A stretch of 64,000 nucleotides of DNA, from assembly GCA_036435485.1 (NCBI GenBank), contig CM071600.1, positions 116,366,046 through 116,430,045 of the forward strand. Reading direction: 5' to 3'. This DNA is from Saposhnikovia divaricata (taxonomy: Eukaryota > Streptophyta > Magnoliopsida > Apiales > Apiaceae). The notes under the pieces were generated by a model. The model saw only the letters and a list, made by a program, of their open reading frames with translations. It had not been told where the DNA came from and did not search any database. A program made the position numbers and the translations under genes. This document shows, piece after piece, positions 1-10,700 of this stretch. The number at the start of each line of letters is the position of its first letter. The stretch's first letter is position 1.

Positions 1-536
1 GATGTATGATTATCAAAGACAGCGATATAGGACAAGGAGCAGAGTCCCTAGGAATAGTTGAGAATGAGGCAGTAAGTGCCATATCATTTGATAAATGAAT
101 CAGTATGAATATTGTCAGTAATAATTCGCCACGAGAAGGCAGATGTCATAGGTTATAATTTACGAAACCAAAGTGAGGTTAATGAGGTGGTTTTATTCAG
201 GGAAATGTTCATGAATGAATCAGTAGAAAATAAAGACATTGGGAAGTGACAGCATGATTGGGTAAAGTTATATAAGGAAGTAGTAAGCAAGACAAGGATC
301 TCAGAACCTACCGGAAGATAAGACCAGTGAGTCAAGATGAACTCGTAATGAGACTACTGCCAGAGACTGAGTATAGAGTTAATTCAACTCAGTTAAATGA
401 TGAACCAGAAACGTTAGATGCATGTGATTCAGAGGAATATTAAATTCCTTCTTCTCTTTGAATGGATTATAGTAGTTACCTTAAGTTTACTCCGACATGG
501 AATTATGATAGATCAAGTAATACGATCAGCAGTTAA
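1..536. other. Unassigned sequence at the left edge
   Basis: No reading frame of convincing length or recognisable motif is seen on either strand. It precedes a degenerate gypsy RNase H remnant on the plus strand, so it may be decayed pol of the same element, but I could not align it to the intact pol frames in this window. Confidence 0.4.
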
Positions 537-663
537 AGAGAAAAATGTGAGAAAATCTTCCTGGAGCTAAAAGGTGAAATTGGTAATGACCAAGAGCTGG
601 CATTGCTTAATGAAAAAAGGAGACTTTGTGCTTCCAACGACGCTTCGCCTAAAGGGTTAGGTA
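537..663 (+). pseudogene. Degenerate Ty3/gypsy RT-RNase H remnant
   Basis: The plus-strand frame after the TAA at 534-536 reads REKCEKIFLELK and, 19 residues further on, SNDASPKGLG. These align at the same spacing with TEKCEKSFQELK and YSDASHKGLG in the intact chromovirus pol at 55418-59245, so the first catalytic Asp of RNase H is retained. The residues between are much changed, so this is an old copy. Homology stops at about 663, where about 18 bases of filler lead into the inverted gag of element A. Which element it came from is unknown. Confidence 0.55.
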
Positions 664-681
664 GACCGACATTTGGTAGTA

Positions 682-1942
682 TTGCAGTAGGGGCCTTGTT
701 AGAAGCAGTTCCACTCACTCTTGATGCCGCTGGCCCAGAGGACATACATTCCCTCATTCGGTGCCCTGGTTTCCCACACTTGAAGCAATTGCCTCCGGCA
801 CTGGTGTTGTTACTAGTTCCTCGACAGGCGTTAGCATAATGTCCTGTCAGCCCGCACTTGAAGCACTTCACATCCTGCAGGTTACACACGCCCGCATGTT
901 TCCTTCCACATTTATTGCATTCTGGGGGTAGGGCTCGGGATGGGGTAGAGTAAGACGATCTCTGTGGTCGGCCGCTCTGGCCCACACTCCAACTTTCAGC
1001 TCTCTTGGTTCCAAAGTTTCCACTGGGTTGGGACACCGTTCCTCGCTTAAACTTGCTCGGAAAGCTCCCACCCGCAGAATTTCCCTTCCTACTATCAAAC
1101 TTCCTCTTCTTTCCTTCCCTCTCCTTCTGCATCTATTCACTCCCAGCCTCAACAATTGATGCTTTCTGTACCAGGGTGGCATAGTCTGTCAGCTCAAGCA
1201 CCGCCACACGATTCTGAATCCATTGTTTTAGCCCTAATTGAAAACTTCGGGCCCTCTTTGCCTCAGAGTTCACATATTTCGGCACAAACCTCGATAACTC
1301 AGTAAATTTGGCCTCATACTCAGCCACCATCATGTTACCTTGCTTTAGTTCCAAAAACTTCAGCTCCATTTATGTCTCCATGAACCTAGGAAAGTACTTC
1401 TCCAAGAACAGCTCGCTAAACCTCTCCCAGGTCACCACACCTCTTCCTTCCAAATTCTTCTTAGCTTCCCACCAATAGTTCGCCTCACCCTTCAGAAGGT
1501 AAGTGGCGAAAACAGTCTTCTGCTCTTCAGCGACACCCAGTATCTCGAAAGATTTTTCCATTTCCTTCAGCCAGGCCCTTGCCTCGACCGGGTCGGCAGT
1601 CCCTTTAAATTCTGGGGGTTTCAGGGATTTGAAGTTTCGGAAAGCATTTGCATTAGCATTTTGGGGTGGTTGCTGAACTGGGGGACGGTCCAAATTCTGC
1701 CTAAGTAGTTCCATGAACTGTTCCATAGGGCCTCCCCTAGGGTGTTCGACCTCTCGGGTGTCATCACCAGCTTCTTCTTCGTCATACTTAGAGTCATCAA
1801 ACAAGTTATGATCGTTGCCCTCATTCTCACTCAGGTTCACATTCTCCCCTTCATGGTTCTGGTGGCCTCCGGTCCCATGGTGGCTACCCTGGCCCTCAGA
1901 ACTGATAGGGTGAGCTCGAGTGTTCATTCTTCTGGGTGGCAT
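682..1942 (-). pseudogene. gag: Chromovirus gag (element A), 3'-truncated
   Basis: Encodes the capsid/nucleocapsid precursor that packages element RNA in cytoplasmic virus-like particles. The frame starts MPPRRMNTRA at 1942 and includes the retrotransposon gag core (EARAWLKEMEKSFEIL, FLEKYFPRFMET). It then has a basic linker and CCHC knuckles, CFKCGLTGHYANAC and CFKCGKPGHRMREC, preceded by a variant CNKCGRKHAGVC. Two in-frame stops break it: TAA at 1370-1372 and TAG at 1133-1135. The stop-interrupted frame stays open on both sides. Homology to the B copy ends at NKAPTA (about 682). Protease and everything downstream are absent, so the copy is dead. Confidence 0.9.
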
Positions 1943-2662
1943 GATTCTGATAATAAAACAAGAAATGGGTTAGGGTTTTCCAATTACCTGACAGCGTTTG
2001 CACGGGTCAGGAACGTATCGTTCCTCCTCAAAAAGGTGGAAGTTGCAAAAGTTTTAATAATCCGATGCTGGAGATAAAACGTCAAAACATTTTTGGGAAA
2101 AATCTCTATGGGATGCGAAAACATTTGCAAGAGTTTTTCAAAATTTCGAAACCTCAAATTTTTTTTTTTTGAAAAATTTATTTTAAAAAAAATGTAGGAA
2201 CATTTTTGGAAATTGTAGAGAACAGTTTGAAATCGCATATCGTAAATTTGAAACAGCATGGTTGTATTTGTGGCTTGTAGCAATTGTATAATCACAGTTG
2301 TATATCAAAACAGTAAAGCATGGCATCGGAAAGTAAGGCAGTTGAGACAATATCAAGGAAACTGAAACTAAATAAGTACGGTACAAGGGTTATCACAAAG
2401 TTTTGATGTTAGAGCCAAATACACAGTTCCGATGTCAAAGTCTAGCAAAAGTGGAACAAATACAAGTACATCATCTGAATAGTCAGGGCTACACAAAAGT
2501 AGGGCTACACCCGTACATACTGCCCGAATTCACATCTACATATCTGTAGGTCAGTATACTCATCCACTGGTCAGAAAGGATACCACTGCACAAGTCAACT
2601 ATCCCGCAAAATCGACACGCTAATGTCATCTGAACCTAGGGGACTGAGCTATCAGTAACACA
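1943..2662 (-). other. Spacer between pre-gag ORF and gag (element A)
   Basis: A non-coding leader of about 720 bases, matched by 7157-7739 in element B for its gag-proximal part. Just upstream of the gag ATG it keeps a GT donor-like site and an ATTATCAG acceptor-like site, also present in B. A T-rich run lies near 2160. Confidence 0.6.
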
Positions 2663-3403
2663 TCACGGGGCCGCACCGCGGCGGAGCAAGGTCCTTACTC
2701 GGGCAAATGCACGACGCACAACACGCCTAGCATCCCTAGCCTGGATCACTCCGCCCCCGCGGATCCCTAATCCAAGAATCCTCTCGCGACTCCTCCTCTC
2801 AATCCTATGGAGTCGAGCCCTAGTCCTCCTAGCAACAGCGGTCCTCATCTCAGCCTGGATCCTCAAGCGCGGCTCGCGCTCCTCCACTAGATCCCGCCTC
2901 GCCTCGTTAAGTCGGGCCTCTGCAGATAGTAAGTCTCAGGTCAGGAACCGCACCACGTAAGCGTGCTCAGTACCCGACACTGGGGGTAGGTCCATCGGTG
3001 GAGGTAGTATGACAGGAACAGGAGCAGGTGCAGCAGCAGTAGCAGGAGCAGGAGCAGTGGCAGGGGTAGGGTCAAGCTCCTCCTCGCCAGAAGTATCATC
3101 CTCGGAGTCACCGTCCGATGAAACAGGGCTAGATGTCTGTGGAGAAGGTGGGGGTGACACAACACGACCCTCACCGGATCTCACACTCTCCTCATCAGTA
3201 GCTATAGGAGATGGGGTAACAGGCTCTGGCTGAGGCTCAAAGGGCTCCTCAACGGGATCCTCATCATTAGTATCTCCTATCAGCGTAATCCAGGGGCCGA
3301 GCTCAGAGTCAGCACCCATATCCTCCTCAGGATCCTCGGTATCTCGCATCAGTGCCTCATCATGCTCTCTCTCGAAAGCCTTAGGGTCTGGTATCTCCTC
3401 CAT
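2663..3403 (-). pseudogene. Pre-gag accessory ORF, exon 2 (element A)
   Basis: An extra ORF between the primer-binding site and gag. It runs from ATG at 3403 to the stop at 2663, broken once by TGA at 2936-2938 (probably an old CGA). The N-terminal half is very acidic (MRDTEDPEEDMG, SEDDTSGEEELD). It is followed by a Pro/Ala-rich stretch, then a charged helical segment (LSAEARLNEARRDLVEER) and an Arg-rich end (VRTLLRRGAAP). The same order is found at 53223-54116 in element E, with conserved end residues, so the protein is a family trait. TTGTGTAG directly before 3403 is a good splice acceptor, in phase with the LTR ORF ending at 3998. Function is unknown; I infer a chromatin- or nucleic-acid-binding accessory protein. 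Confidence 0.7.
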
Positions 3404-3997
3404 CTACACAAGGGAAATAAGGAGGGTCACTAACCAAAAAAAGAAAGGTTTAGGAGTAGTTCCCTCACGGGCCTTAAAGTCAGGGCTATATCCGATAACC
3501 CGACTACAAACTCGATGAGAGTTCTAGGTATTATTAAGGTTGTTATTAGGGTTATTAATATTGTTATTATTATTAGGGTTGCTTTCTTAAATTACTATCG
3601 TTTCTGAGAACTGTAACCTCGCTCTGATACCATTTCTGTGATGCCCCCAGATCCGGGGTCGGAGATCTAGGCGCTCACGGTCCATTTTCCATTAATAACA
3701 TACCTGTTCTTGCACATAATATATATGAAACAGCCATCGACCCCACAATAAACTCACACCGCACACACAAACACAGGTTAGAGCCTCAGAAACGTCACAA
3801 CATTGATTAAGCGGAAATAAAAGTATCAGAGTTATTACAGACCGAATTAAATAGTATTTATGCTACCAGCAACACTTCGATATGAAGCGAAGTTGGCGGC
3901 TTGAAAGTTTGTTACGGTACACTGCCTTGCACAGGTCATACTGATAAATAAAACGAACTACCAAAAGCTGCCAACCAATCCGGCTAATGGGGCCTAC
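3404..3997 (-). other. Predicted intron spanning LTR end and PBS (element A)
   Basis: On the minus strand it begins GTAGGC after a complete codon (CTG, 3998-4000) and ends TTGTGTAG before the ATG at 3403. It removes the last part of the LTR and the primer-binding site. The same arrangement is seen in E at 52763-53222. This is a prediction from splice consensus and phase only. Confidence 0.55.
3621..3632 (-). other. Primer-binding site, tRNA-iMet type (element A)
   Basis: The minus strand reads TGGTATCAGAGC four bases downstream of the LTR end, the usual plant initiator-Met priming site. Confidence 0.9.
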
Positions 3998-6900
3998 CAG
4001 TGGAATCTCAACTGCTGGCTCGGGTCTAGTCACCTGCTTTCGAGCAGTCTGTTTGGGTCTTGCCATTTCGCTTAGCTGTTGTGTTTGTAAATTTGAAAAC
4101 AAGCAAGAGTGAGCAACTATAGCTCAGCAAGAAATATACGTATAAGGTAAGCATTATAACATTTCATATGATTAGCAGTTATTAAACTTGTTTGTATCAA
4201 TCAAATATAAAATCACTTGTCATTGCTGATAAATCTCGAAGGTGCACTAATACTCGCCCTCGTTTTCAAAATAAACTTGCAGTTCTAGATACTGCACAGA
4301 GTCAACATCTTTCTCATCAAAATAGAACACTATCAGCAACTTGGCACAAAAGCCTAAGAAGCAGTGTCAAAGCATTTTTCCAAAATGGAGGAATGGGACT
4401 TAAAGAAAACATAAAACCTGACAAGGATTGACGATGATCAGTCGCAACATCCAAGTCCAATAATCCGCGGGTCTTCTCTACCGGTAGAAGGATAGAAACT
4501 ACATCCGTAACTATCCGTGGGTGAAAACTACATCCGTAATCACCCTCGATGAAAACTACATCCGCAATCATCCTTCGGCAACGCCTGGGCCGGAATAATA
4601 ATTGATGGACCGCCTGGCTCACGGCCGCTTACACATCCCGGGAATCGTTCGTCAAAGGTTCCCACACCTGCCAGAGTCCATTTTTCCTTTTCTTTTGAAA
4701 ACTTGATTTTGATTGAAAACAGAGTAATTGAGGTCCGACATCAGTCGACCGATGATTCTTGAAATCATACAAGAAGCAGAACCTGACCGGGGGTTTTCGA
4801 AAATGTTTTGAGTTCGAAAGAGTTCGAGTTTGAAAGTATTAAATGTATTTTGGATTGACTTCATCTTTAAAATAATGAACGATAATTAATAAATAATATT
4901 TTAAGATTTAATATTAATAATTAATAAAATAATTATTCGATAAAATAAACTTTTAATCCAAGATAGGGTTTCGAGTATTTACGAAGATATGAACATAATT
5001 ACTTGGGTATACGATACTCCCCGAATGACCCTTCGGGTTTTCGCAATCTAGATACGATATAATAATATACCGCTCCCCGGTCAATATTATATACGGACCG
5101 CTACGACCTTTATTGCTAGAGTCGTTGTCCGAAGAAAACATTTCAATCTAAGTTCAAGGGGTACAAACATATATGTACTTATACAATCTCAATTGCATCA
5201 ATACTTCGATAAACATAACATTTGATATAATTGAAAACTACAAACACAACAGTGAAAGTCCTTGTATATGTATAAGTTTTGAAAAGTAAACTTGCCTTGG
5301 TTTGGTTGGGGTGGTCGGGCGTGCGGAGTGGAACGATCTATACATAAGCAATAACCGCTCGTTAGTACTTTAATCAATATCTCTTTAATTACGGGGTTTT
5401 AGGGGGTACGAAATTAACTTAACGACTTCGTATTATGACTCTCTAGCCCCACTATAGGTTCATGTCATCACTTGATTACGCTCGTCACTTATTCGACTTA
5501 ATTTAGTTACCACATTCGAATCATAACCATTACCCATAGAATTATGCTCCATTAACGACTTTTTCCCTTGCGCGAAATTTACTCTAGCATTTTTATAAAA
5601 TTCAAAAATTCATATTTTAATCCAATTCTTTTTGGGTAGCCTTCACCACTGCATTCCCTAACTTCTCAAAATTTTCCATGATCCCACATATATTTTTAGG
5701 GGTTTAAACAAGGTTCACAAGGGGGTCACTTAGTGCAGTCCGGAATCCAGAAACACAATTTACTTCTCCGGCCATAACTTAAAATCTATACATCACCTAG
5801 TCATGAACCTTACATTTCCAGAAACTAAATTCAATTATCTTTCCAACAATATATGGTAGAACCTCAGGGGACAATATTTGGGGGTTCAAAACCATGTTAC
5901 AAGACAGGTCAATGTTCCTGGAAAAACTCAGCAAGCATGTATCACTTAGATCAACCAATTTTCTCAATTCCACAACACAACCAACACCTAATTCACTTAG
6001 TTCATGCTTTATAACACTCATGGAGATACATATACTATCCACAATCATAAAAATCACAATCACAACATCAAAACTCAAGATCCATGTCATCCATTACTTA
6101 TACAACTAAGATTAACACTATAACACATGGATCTATCACCAAACATCATAAACACTACATGACCAAAAGGGTTTATGATTTTTATACCTTCTTGAGCACC
6201 TAGGAGCCTTGGGTAAGCCTTACAAAACTTAAGAACACCTTGAATGATCTCCTACAACCCTTATAATCCAAGATCTAAAAGAAAAACTAACATGGTTACT
6301 ATTCACAATATCTTTAACAATTTATAACTTGAAATTGAATGGATGAAATGGCTTGAAACTCTTAATATACCTTGCTAAGATGATGGAGAGGGCATAGTAT
6401 TTATGCCTTGATTTATGAGTGATGAGAAATGGAGGAGGAAGAAATTTTTTCTTCCTTTTCTATGCTTGGCCGAGAGCTTTTTCTTCCAAGGGGGGGGGAG
6501 AGCTTTTGGTTTTTTTGATTTTTGTGTTGTTTGGTGAATAATTGATAAAGTGATGGTTGGGTGACACATAATGTTGTAAGTATATGCATGGTACAAACCT
6601 AGGGTATGGCCACATGTACTTCTTGTCTCCTCTTTTGAAAAAGCAATGTAACTAGTTACTATTCCCCTTCCATTTGGTTAACTAGTTTGCTTATTCCTAA
6701 CCACTTGGTTGCATGGGACTTGCATGCAATACTACTCCTTGTATCATTATTCTTCCACCAATTCTTGACATTTAATCTTTAATTCGTATCGTATCTTAAT
6801 TAATCTCTCGTAATAATATTTTGTCGCATAGAGATTTCCCCTATAATTCCTTAATTATAATTCCTTAAGTACTTAATTGTGTAAATTCCTCGAATGTCCA

Positions 6901-7156
6901 TAATTCCTCGTCATAATCCTTAATAAATCTTTTAATACTCTAATCATTCTCAAATCCCAAGTTTTATAAATCTTACTAACAATAAGACTCTTGCCCTCAA
7001 CAATATTCTCTTTTATCTTACATAGTGAATGCAACAACATAGTTTCTCAGACAATCAATTCTATTAATCAACAGGGATGACTAGAAAGGTTCCAAATTGA
7101 CAATGCCACATGATATTAAATAAAAGAAAATATTACCAAAAATTAGGGTTCTTACA
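3637..7156 (-). repeat. 5' LTR of element A (3.52 kb)
   Basis: Runs TGTAAG...CATCACA on the minus strand. It matches the plus-strand LTR at 12462-15923 along its whole length, at about 90 % identity in the stretch I compared. It holds the histone-H3-like short ORF near its 3' end. The remaining ORFs inside it are short and unconserved. Confidence 0.9.
3863..4102 (-). CDS. LTR-encoded ORF with histone-H3-like N-terminus (element A)
   Basis: The ORF is open from 4102, but the ATG at 4066 is the likely start because it begins MARPKQTARKQVTRP and the B and E copies share it. After removal of Met (next residue Ala) the N-terminus would be ARPKQTARK, matching histone H3 residues 1-9 at eight of nine positions (Pro for Thr3), with Lys at the K4 and K9 positions. 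Similarity to H3 ends there. The coding part shared with other copies stops at 3998, where GTAGGC forms a phase-0 splice donor; downstream codons (to 3863) are probably intron. The H3-like role is inference; the sequence match is direct. Confidence 0.65.
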   Translation of the reverse strand: MFSNLQTQQLSEMARPKQTARKQVTRPEPAVEIPLVGPISRIGWQLLVVRFIYQYDLCKAVYRNKLSSRQLRFISKCCW

Positions 7157-7739
7157 GTATGTACGGATGTAGCCCTACTTTTGTGTAGCCCTGACTATTC
7201 AGATGATGTACTTGTTATTGTTCCACTTTTGCTAGACTTTGACATCGGAACTATGTATTTGGCTCTAACATTCAAACTTTGTGATAACTCTTGTACCGTA
7301 CTTATTTAGTTTCAGTTTCCTTGATATTGTCTCAACTGCCTTACTTTCCGATGCCATGCTTTACTGTTTTGATATACAACTGTGAATATACAATTGCTAC
7401 AAACCACAAATACAACCATGCTGTTTCAAATTTCGACATGCGATTTCAAATTGTTCTCTACAAATTCCCAAAATGTTCCTACAAATTTTTAAAATAAAAT
7501 TTTTCAAAAAAAAAAAAAAATTTTTGAGGTTTCGAAATCTTGAAAACTCCTGCAAATGTTTTCGCACCCCATAGAGATTTTTTCCCCAAAAATGTTTTGA
7601 CGTTTTATCTCCAGCATCGGGTTATTAAAACGTTTGCAACTTCCACCCTTATGAGGAGGAACGATACGTTCCTGACCCGTGTAAACGTTGTCAGGTAATT
7701 AGAAAACCCTAACCCATTACTTGTTTCATTATCAGAATC
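7157..7739 (+). other. Untranslated leader of gag (element B)
   Basis: Homologous to the inverted 2520-1943 in element A. It includes an A-rich run near 7510. Splice-like sites lie just before gag: CAG/GTAATT at 7692-7700 and ATTATCAG ending at 7735. No coding frame is supported. Confidence 0.65.
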
Positions 7740-10700
7740 ATGCCACCCAGAAGAATGAACACTCGAGCTCACCCGGTCAGTTCTGAAGGCTAGGGTAGCC
7801 ACCATGGGACCGGAGGCCACCAGAACCATGAAGGGGAGAATGTGAACCTGAGTGAGGATGAGGGCAACGATCATAACCTGTTTGATGACTTTGAGTATGA
7901 CGAAGAAGAAGCTGGTGATGACACCCGAGAGGTGGAACATCCAAGGGGAGGCCCTATGGAACAGTTCATGGAACTACTTAGGCAGAACTTAGACCGTCCC
8001 CCGGTTCAGCAACCACCCCACAATGCTAATGCAAATGCTTTTCGGAACTTCAAATCCCTGAAACCCCCAGAATTTAAAGGAACTGCAGATCCGGTTGAGG
8101 CAAGAGCCTGACTGAAGGAAATGGAAAAATCTTTCGAGATACTAGGTGTCGCTGAGGAGCAGAAGACTGTTTTCGCCACCTACCTCCTGAAGGGTGAGGC
8201 AAACTATTGGTGGGAAGCTAAGAGGAATTTGGAAGGAAGAGGTGTGGTGACTTGGGAGAGGTTTAGCGAGTTGTTCTTGGAGAAGTACTTTCCTAGGTTC
8301 ATGGAGACAGAAATGGAGCTGAAGTTTTTGGAACTAAAGCAAGGTAACATGACGGTGGCCGAGTATGAGGCCAAATTTACTGAGCTGTCGAGGTTTGTGC
8401 CGGAATATGTGAACTCTGAGGCAAAGAGGGCCCAAAGGTTTCAATTGGGGCTAAAGCAATGGATTCGGAATCGTGTGGCGGTTCTTGAGCTGACAGACTA
8501 TGCCACCCTGGTACAGAAGGCATCAATTGTTGAGGCTGGGAGTGAACGGATGCAAAAGGAGAGGGAAGGAAAGAAGAGGAAGTTTGATAGTCGGAAGGGA
8601 AATTCTGCGGGTGGGAGCTTTCCGAGCAAATTTAAGCGAGGGACGACGTCCCAACCCAGCGGAAACTTTGAAACCAAGAGAGCTGAAAGTTGGAGCGTGG
8701 GCCAGGGCGGTCGACCACAGGGATCGTCCTACTCTACCCCATCCCGAGCCCTACCCCCGGATTGCAATAAGTGTGGAAGGAAACATCCGAGCGTGTGTAA
8801 CCTACAGGATGTGAAGTGCTTCAAGTGTGGGCTGACAGGACATTATGCTAACGCTTGTCGAGGAACTAGTAACAACACCAGTGTCGGAGGTAATTGCTTC
8901 AAGTGTGGCAAACCAGGGCACCGAATGAGGGAATGTATGTCCTCTGGGCCAGCGGCATCAAGAGTGAGTGGAACTGCTTCTAACAAGGCTCCTACTGCAA
9001 GAACTTTTAACATGACGGTGCAAGATGCCGTGAGGAACACGGATGTGATTGCAGGTACCCTACTACTCAACTCAGTTAAGGCAAATGTTTTATTTGATTC
9101 GGGAGCTACCAAGTCTTTCATATCTCTAGATTTTGTATGTCAGTTAGGCCTTAAGGCTGAACCATTGAAGGACAGACTGCAAGTAGAGATAGATAATCAT
9201 GAAATTATCCCTGTTAGCCAAGTATGTCCAGGTTGTGACCTAGAAATAGAAGGGAGACACTTTCGGGTAGATTTAATACCTTTTAAACTAGGAGAGTTTG
9301 ACGTAATAGTAGGTATGGATTGGTTAACAACCCACGGAGCCCAGATTGATTGTGTAAAGAAGAAAGTAAGCTTGAAACTGCCAGGGGACGGGGAAGTAGT
9401 GTTTAGTGGAAAACGGAAAAACCAAAAGTTCCTGACTATGATTCAAGCTATGAAGCTGTTACGTAAAGGATGCGAAGCCTATTTAGCCTATGTGAAGGAT
9501 ACCAAGAAGGAGGCACCAAACCTACAGGAAATCCCTGTCGTTAATGAGTTCGCGGACGTATTTCTGGATGATCTTCCGAGACTACCACCTGATAGAGACA
9601 TCGAGTTCGCTATAGATTTAGTTCCGGGTACGGCCCCAATTTCAAAAGCCCCATATCGGCTAGCCCCAGTGGAGATGAAAGAGCTAGCCACTCAGTTACA
9701 AGAGTTGTTGGATAAAGGGATGATAAGACCTAGTGTGTCACCGTGGGGAGCCCCGGTGTTATTCGTGAAAAAGAAGGATGGTAGTATGAGATTATGTATA
9801 GACTACAGGGAGTTGAACAAAGTGACTATAAAGAATAAATATCCCTTGCCCAGGATAGATGACCTATTTGATCAATTAAAGGACGCAGTTTATTTTTCTA
9901 AAATTGATTTGAGGACCGGGTATCACCAGTTAAAGATTAAACCAGAAGATATACCAAAGACGGCCTTTCGCACCCGGTACGGACACTATGAGTTCCTAGT
10001 GATGTCATTTGGGTTAACGAATGCCCCTGCAGCTTTCATGGATTTAATGAATCGAGTCTTCAAGAAGTACTTGGACAAGTGTGTTATAGTCTTCATCGAT
10101 GACATCTTGATTTATTCCAAGACGAAGGAGGAACATGCAGAGCACTTGAGGATTGTATTGGGAGCATTGAGAGAAAAAAAGTTGTACGCTAAGTTCTCGA
10201 AGTGTGAATTTTGGTTGAAGGAAGTTCAGTTTTTAGGGCATGTGATTAGCGAACAAGGCATTCTAGTGGACCCATCCAAAATAGAGGCTGTATCAAATTG
10301 AGAGAGACCAACCACTCCGACAGAGGTGAGAAGTTTTATAGGGTTGGCTGGCTACTATAGGAGATTTGTCCAAGACTTTGCCAAGATAGCAGCCCCTTTG
10401 ACCCGACTAACTCGCAAGACCGAGAAGTTTGTGTGGACTGAAAAATACGAAGAGAGCTTCCAAGAGTTGAAAAAGAGGTTGGTGACAGCACCAGTACTAT
10501 CCCTACCTGATGATAAGGAAGATTTTATGATTTATAGCGACGCATCCCATAAAGGTTTAGGGTGTGTGCTTATGCAGCACGGTAAAGTGATTGCGTATGC
10601 GTCCAGACAACTTAAGGAGTACGAGATAAGATACCCCACCCATGATTTGGAATTAGCGGCGATAGTTTTCGCTTTGAAGATCTGGAGACATTATCTTTAC

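Larger units (their letters stand above)
682..7156 (-). mobile_element. Element A: 5' part of a Tekay-type chromovirus, inverted
   Basis: Read on the minus strand this is a 5' LTR (7156 to 3637), a tRNA-iMet primer-binding site, a pre-gag ORF and gag. It ends abruptly just after the gag zinc knuckles at 682. Pol and the 3' LTR are missing. Its LTR start (TGTAAG) abuts internal sequence of element B at 7157, as expected if A inserted into B in the opposite orientation; the target duplication would then be GTATG (7157-7161). Gag is roughly 95 % identical to that of B at the protein level by eye, so the two belong to one family. Confidence 0.8.

Noticed and set aside
2941..3233. Leu-rich and Gly/Ser-rich ORFs overlapping the pre-gag ORF of A
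   Set aside because: Low-complexity shadows of the acidic/Pro-rich frame, which is conserved in E while these are not.
3863..4102. A captured host histone H3 gene fragment
   Set aside because: Similarity ends after nine residues (no STGGKAPRK), and the following residues are shared between elements instead, so a copied gene piece is not supported.
3637..7156. The minus-strand LTR as the inverted 5' LTR of element B
   Set aside because: It has its own PBS, pre-gag ORF and gag to the left on the minus strand, so it is the 5' LTR of a separate element.
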